Below are positions 60,745 to 61,577 of a stretch of DNA of 61,577 bases, one piece after another. Under the pieces are notes generated by a model. The model did not search any database. It had not been told where the DNA came from and worked only from the letters and a program-made list of their open reading frames with translations. The DNA is from Lachnospiraceae bacterium UBA3316 (GTDB lineage Bacteria; Bacillota; Clostridia; Lachnospirales; Lachnospiraceae). Position 1 is the stretch's first letter; each line of letters opens with the position of its first letter. The stretch spans positions 1 through 61,577 of the forward strand of contig DESK01000007.1 in the NCBI GenBank assembly GCA_002361955.1, given 5' to 3'. The position numbers and the translations under genes were made by a program.

Positions 60745-60755
60745 GGTAAACGCTT

Positions 60756-61046
60756 ATGTTAGTACTAATTACATATGATGTGAATACAGAGACATCCGCA
60801 GGGAAAGCCAGATTGCGGAAAGTGGCAAAGCAATGCGTAAATTATGGAAGAAGGGTGCAAAATTCTGTGTTTGAGTGTATTCTTGATCATGCGCAATGCA
60901 TATTGTTGAAAGCGCTCTTGTCAGACATTATTGATGAAAATGTAGATAGCTTGAGATTTTATTACTTAGGTAATAGTTATAAAACAAAAGTGGAAAGTAT
61001 AGGCGTTGAAAGGGGGACAGCTGTGGATGATGTGTTAATCATGTAA
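60756..61046 (+). CDS. cas2: CRISPR integrase subunit Cas2
   Basis: A 96-aa Cas2 protein with ferredoxin-like fold signature LVLITYDVNTETSAGKARLRKVAK, NYGRRVQNSVFEC and SLRFYYLGN. The core Asp is in ITYDV. It bridges two Cas1 dimers during spacer integration. It starts 11 nt after cas1 and is the last cas gene before the leader. Confidence 0.95.
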   Translation: MLVLITYDVNTETSAGKARLRKVAKQCVNYGRRVQNSVFECILDHAQCILLKALLSDIIDENVDSLRFYYLGNSYKTKVESIGVERGTAVDDVLIM

Positions 61047-61226
61047 GCAAGCTGGTGCGAATGATAAGCATACAAGAAAATCCCCGGGGATTCGCACCTA
61101 AAAATATAAATACCGCTATATAAATGTGAATAAAAATATGCAATGGCAAAAAATAGTATCATAGATACTTAGTAAAATCTCACAAAACATCTTGTGAGAT
61201 TCAAATGAAAAATGTATAATTATGAT
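61047..61226 (+). promoter_or_regulatory. CRISPR leader with two inverted repeats
   Basis: An AT-rich 180-bp leader. GGTGCGAAT (61054-61062) pairs with ATTCGCACC (61090-61098), with a TCCCCGGGGA palindrome in the loop. AATCTCACAA (61176-61185) pairs perfectly with TTGTGAGATT (61192-61201), ending 25 bp before the first repeat. These are candidates for integration or transcription signals. Confidence 0.7.
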
Positions 61227-61577
61227 GTCGCTCCCTGCGTGGGAGCGTGGATTGAAATCATGTGCGGATCGTCGGGATCCTGCTGCCGGGCTCGTCGCTC
61301 CCTGCGTGGGAGCGTGGATTGAAATTTTGCCAGCGCCGGGAGTGTATAGTCCGGCGACTGTCGCTCCCTGCGTGGGAGCGTGGATTGAAATAGGGTGTAG
61401 CTTGCTGCTACGGTGAGCATGTTCGGTCGCTCCCTGCGTGGGAGCGTGGATTGAAATATCTGCGAGCACGTCGCCCCAGCCTTCGCGATCCGTCGCTCCC
61501 TGCGTGGGAGCGTGGATTGAAATTTCACCTCCTTACTCATTACCGAAAAACGCGGCGTCGCTCCCTGCGTGGGAGCG
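61227..61577 (+). CRISPR. Type I-C CRISPR array, five full repeats and one cut by the window end
   Basis: The 32-nt repeat (GTCGCTCCCTGCGTGGGAGC + GTGGATTGAAAT) starts at 61227, 61294, 61360, 61426, 61492 and 61557 (the last incomplete). The five full repeats are identical. Spacers are 35, 34, 34, 34 and 33 nt, all different. The repeat has a GCTCCC/GGGAGC stem and the TGGATTGAAAT handle of type I-C. The leader side is at 61227, next to cas2. Confidence 0.98.

Noticed and set aside
61206..61226. A third guide target near the first repeat (a TTC-like site with ATTTGAAT on the minus strand)
   Set aside because: Only the first four guide positions match, which is expected by chance in AT-rich DNA.
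61116..61540. Open frames with repeated peptide blocks on both strands of the CRISPR array
   Set aside because: They are translations of identical 32-nt repeats plus spacers, not proteins.
61259..61556. Spacers targeting sequences inside this window
   Set aside because: No clear full-length match was seen by eye; a sequence search would be needed to name their targets.

Overview
The window looks like a chromosomal segment of a gut Lachnospiraceae bacterium (Bacillota). The evidence is Bacillota-type ribosome binding sites with several TTG/GTG starts, a Clostridia-type EutH, YesM/YesN-type regulation, a type I-C CRISPR-Cas locus and very large secreted multidomain glycosidases. The glycosidase set (GH95, GH110, GH43, two GH2, GH36) fits a mucin or blood-group glycan degrader of the Mediterraneibacter / [Ruminococcus] torques kind. 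That placement is inference, not proof.

Layout. (1) 1-2.5 kb: a gene remnant, a lone eutH and an HTH regulator. (2) 2.6-7.9 kb, minus strand: an alpha-galactoside locus made of an AraC regulator, a GPH sugar transporter broken by an internal deletion, a GH36 alpha-galactosidase and a YczE/YitT-type membrane protein. (3) 8.1-17.7 kb: a CYTH phosphohydrolase-like gene, then recQ directly followed by jetABCD, a Wadjet anti-plasmid system. (4) 17.8-21.8 kb: adenine deaminase and purine permease, divergent from a LysR gene. (5) 22.5-50.1 kb: a degraded secreted protein and five giant exported proteins (966-2079 aa) with glycosidase heads and strings of F5/8, Ig-like, FIVAR, CBM and alanine-rich stalk modules. 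Their promoters share a tandem GGTAAAAAAAGTCCA box placed 23-24 nt upstream of the -10 element. (6) 50.2-51.7 kb: a YesM/YesN two-component pair collapsed by deletions. (7) 51.7-52.1 kb: an ArsC/Spx-like protein. (8) 52.5-61.6 kb: cas3, a two-gene ADP-ribosyltransferase-like (DUF3990) cassette, cas5c-cas8c-cas7c-cas4-cas1-cas2, a leader and a CRISPR array that runs off the window.

The most interesting signal is between cas3 and the DUF3990 gene. On the minus strand there is a promoter-like sequence, a degenerate CRISPR repeat that keeps the 3' handle (10 of 11 bases) and a hairpin, a 35-nt spacer-like segment, and a perfect 11-bp stem-loop. The first 13 nt of this guide can pair (11 Watson-Crick, 2 wobble) with the cas3 promoter, starting exactly on its -10 element and next to a 5'-TTC PAM. 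The first 8 nt can also pair, again next to TTC, with the untranslated leader of the DUF3990 toxin-like gene. This is the layout expected of a Cascade-guided regulatory RNA of the CreR (cas self-repression) and CreTA (CRISPR-guarded toxin) kind. Here one guide may do both jobs in a type I-C locus with a protein ADP-ribosyltransferase as the guarded toxin.
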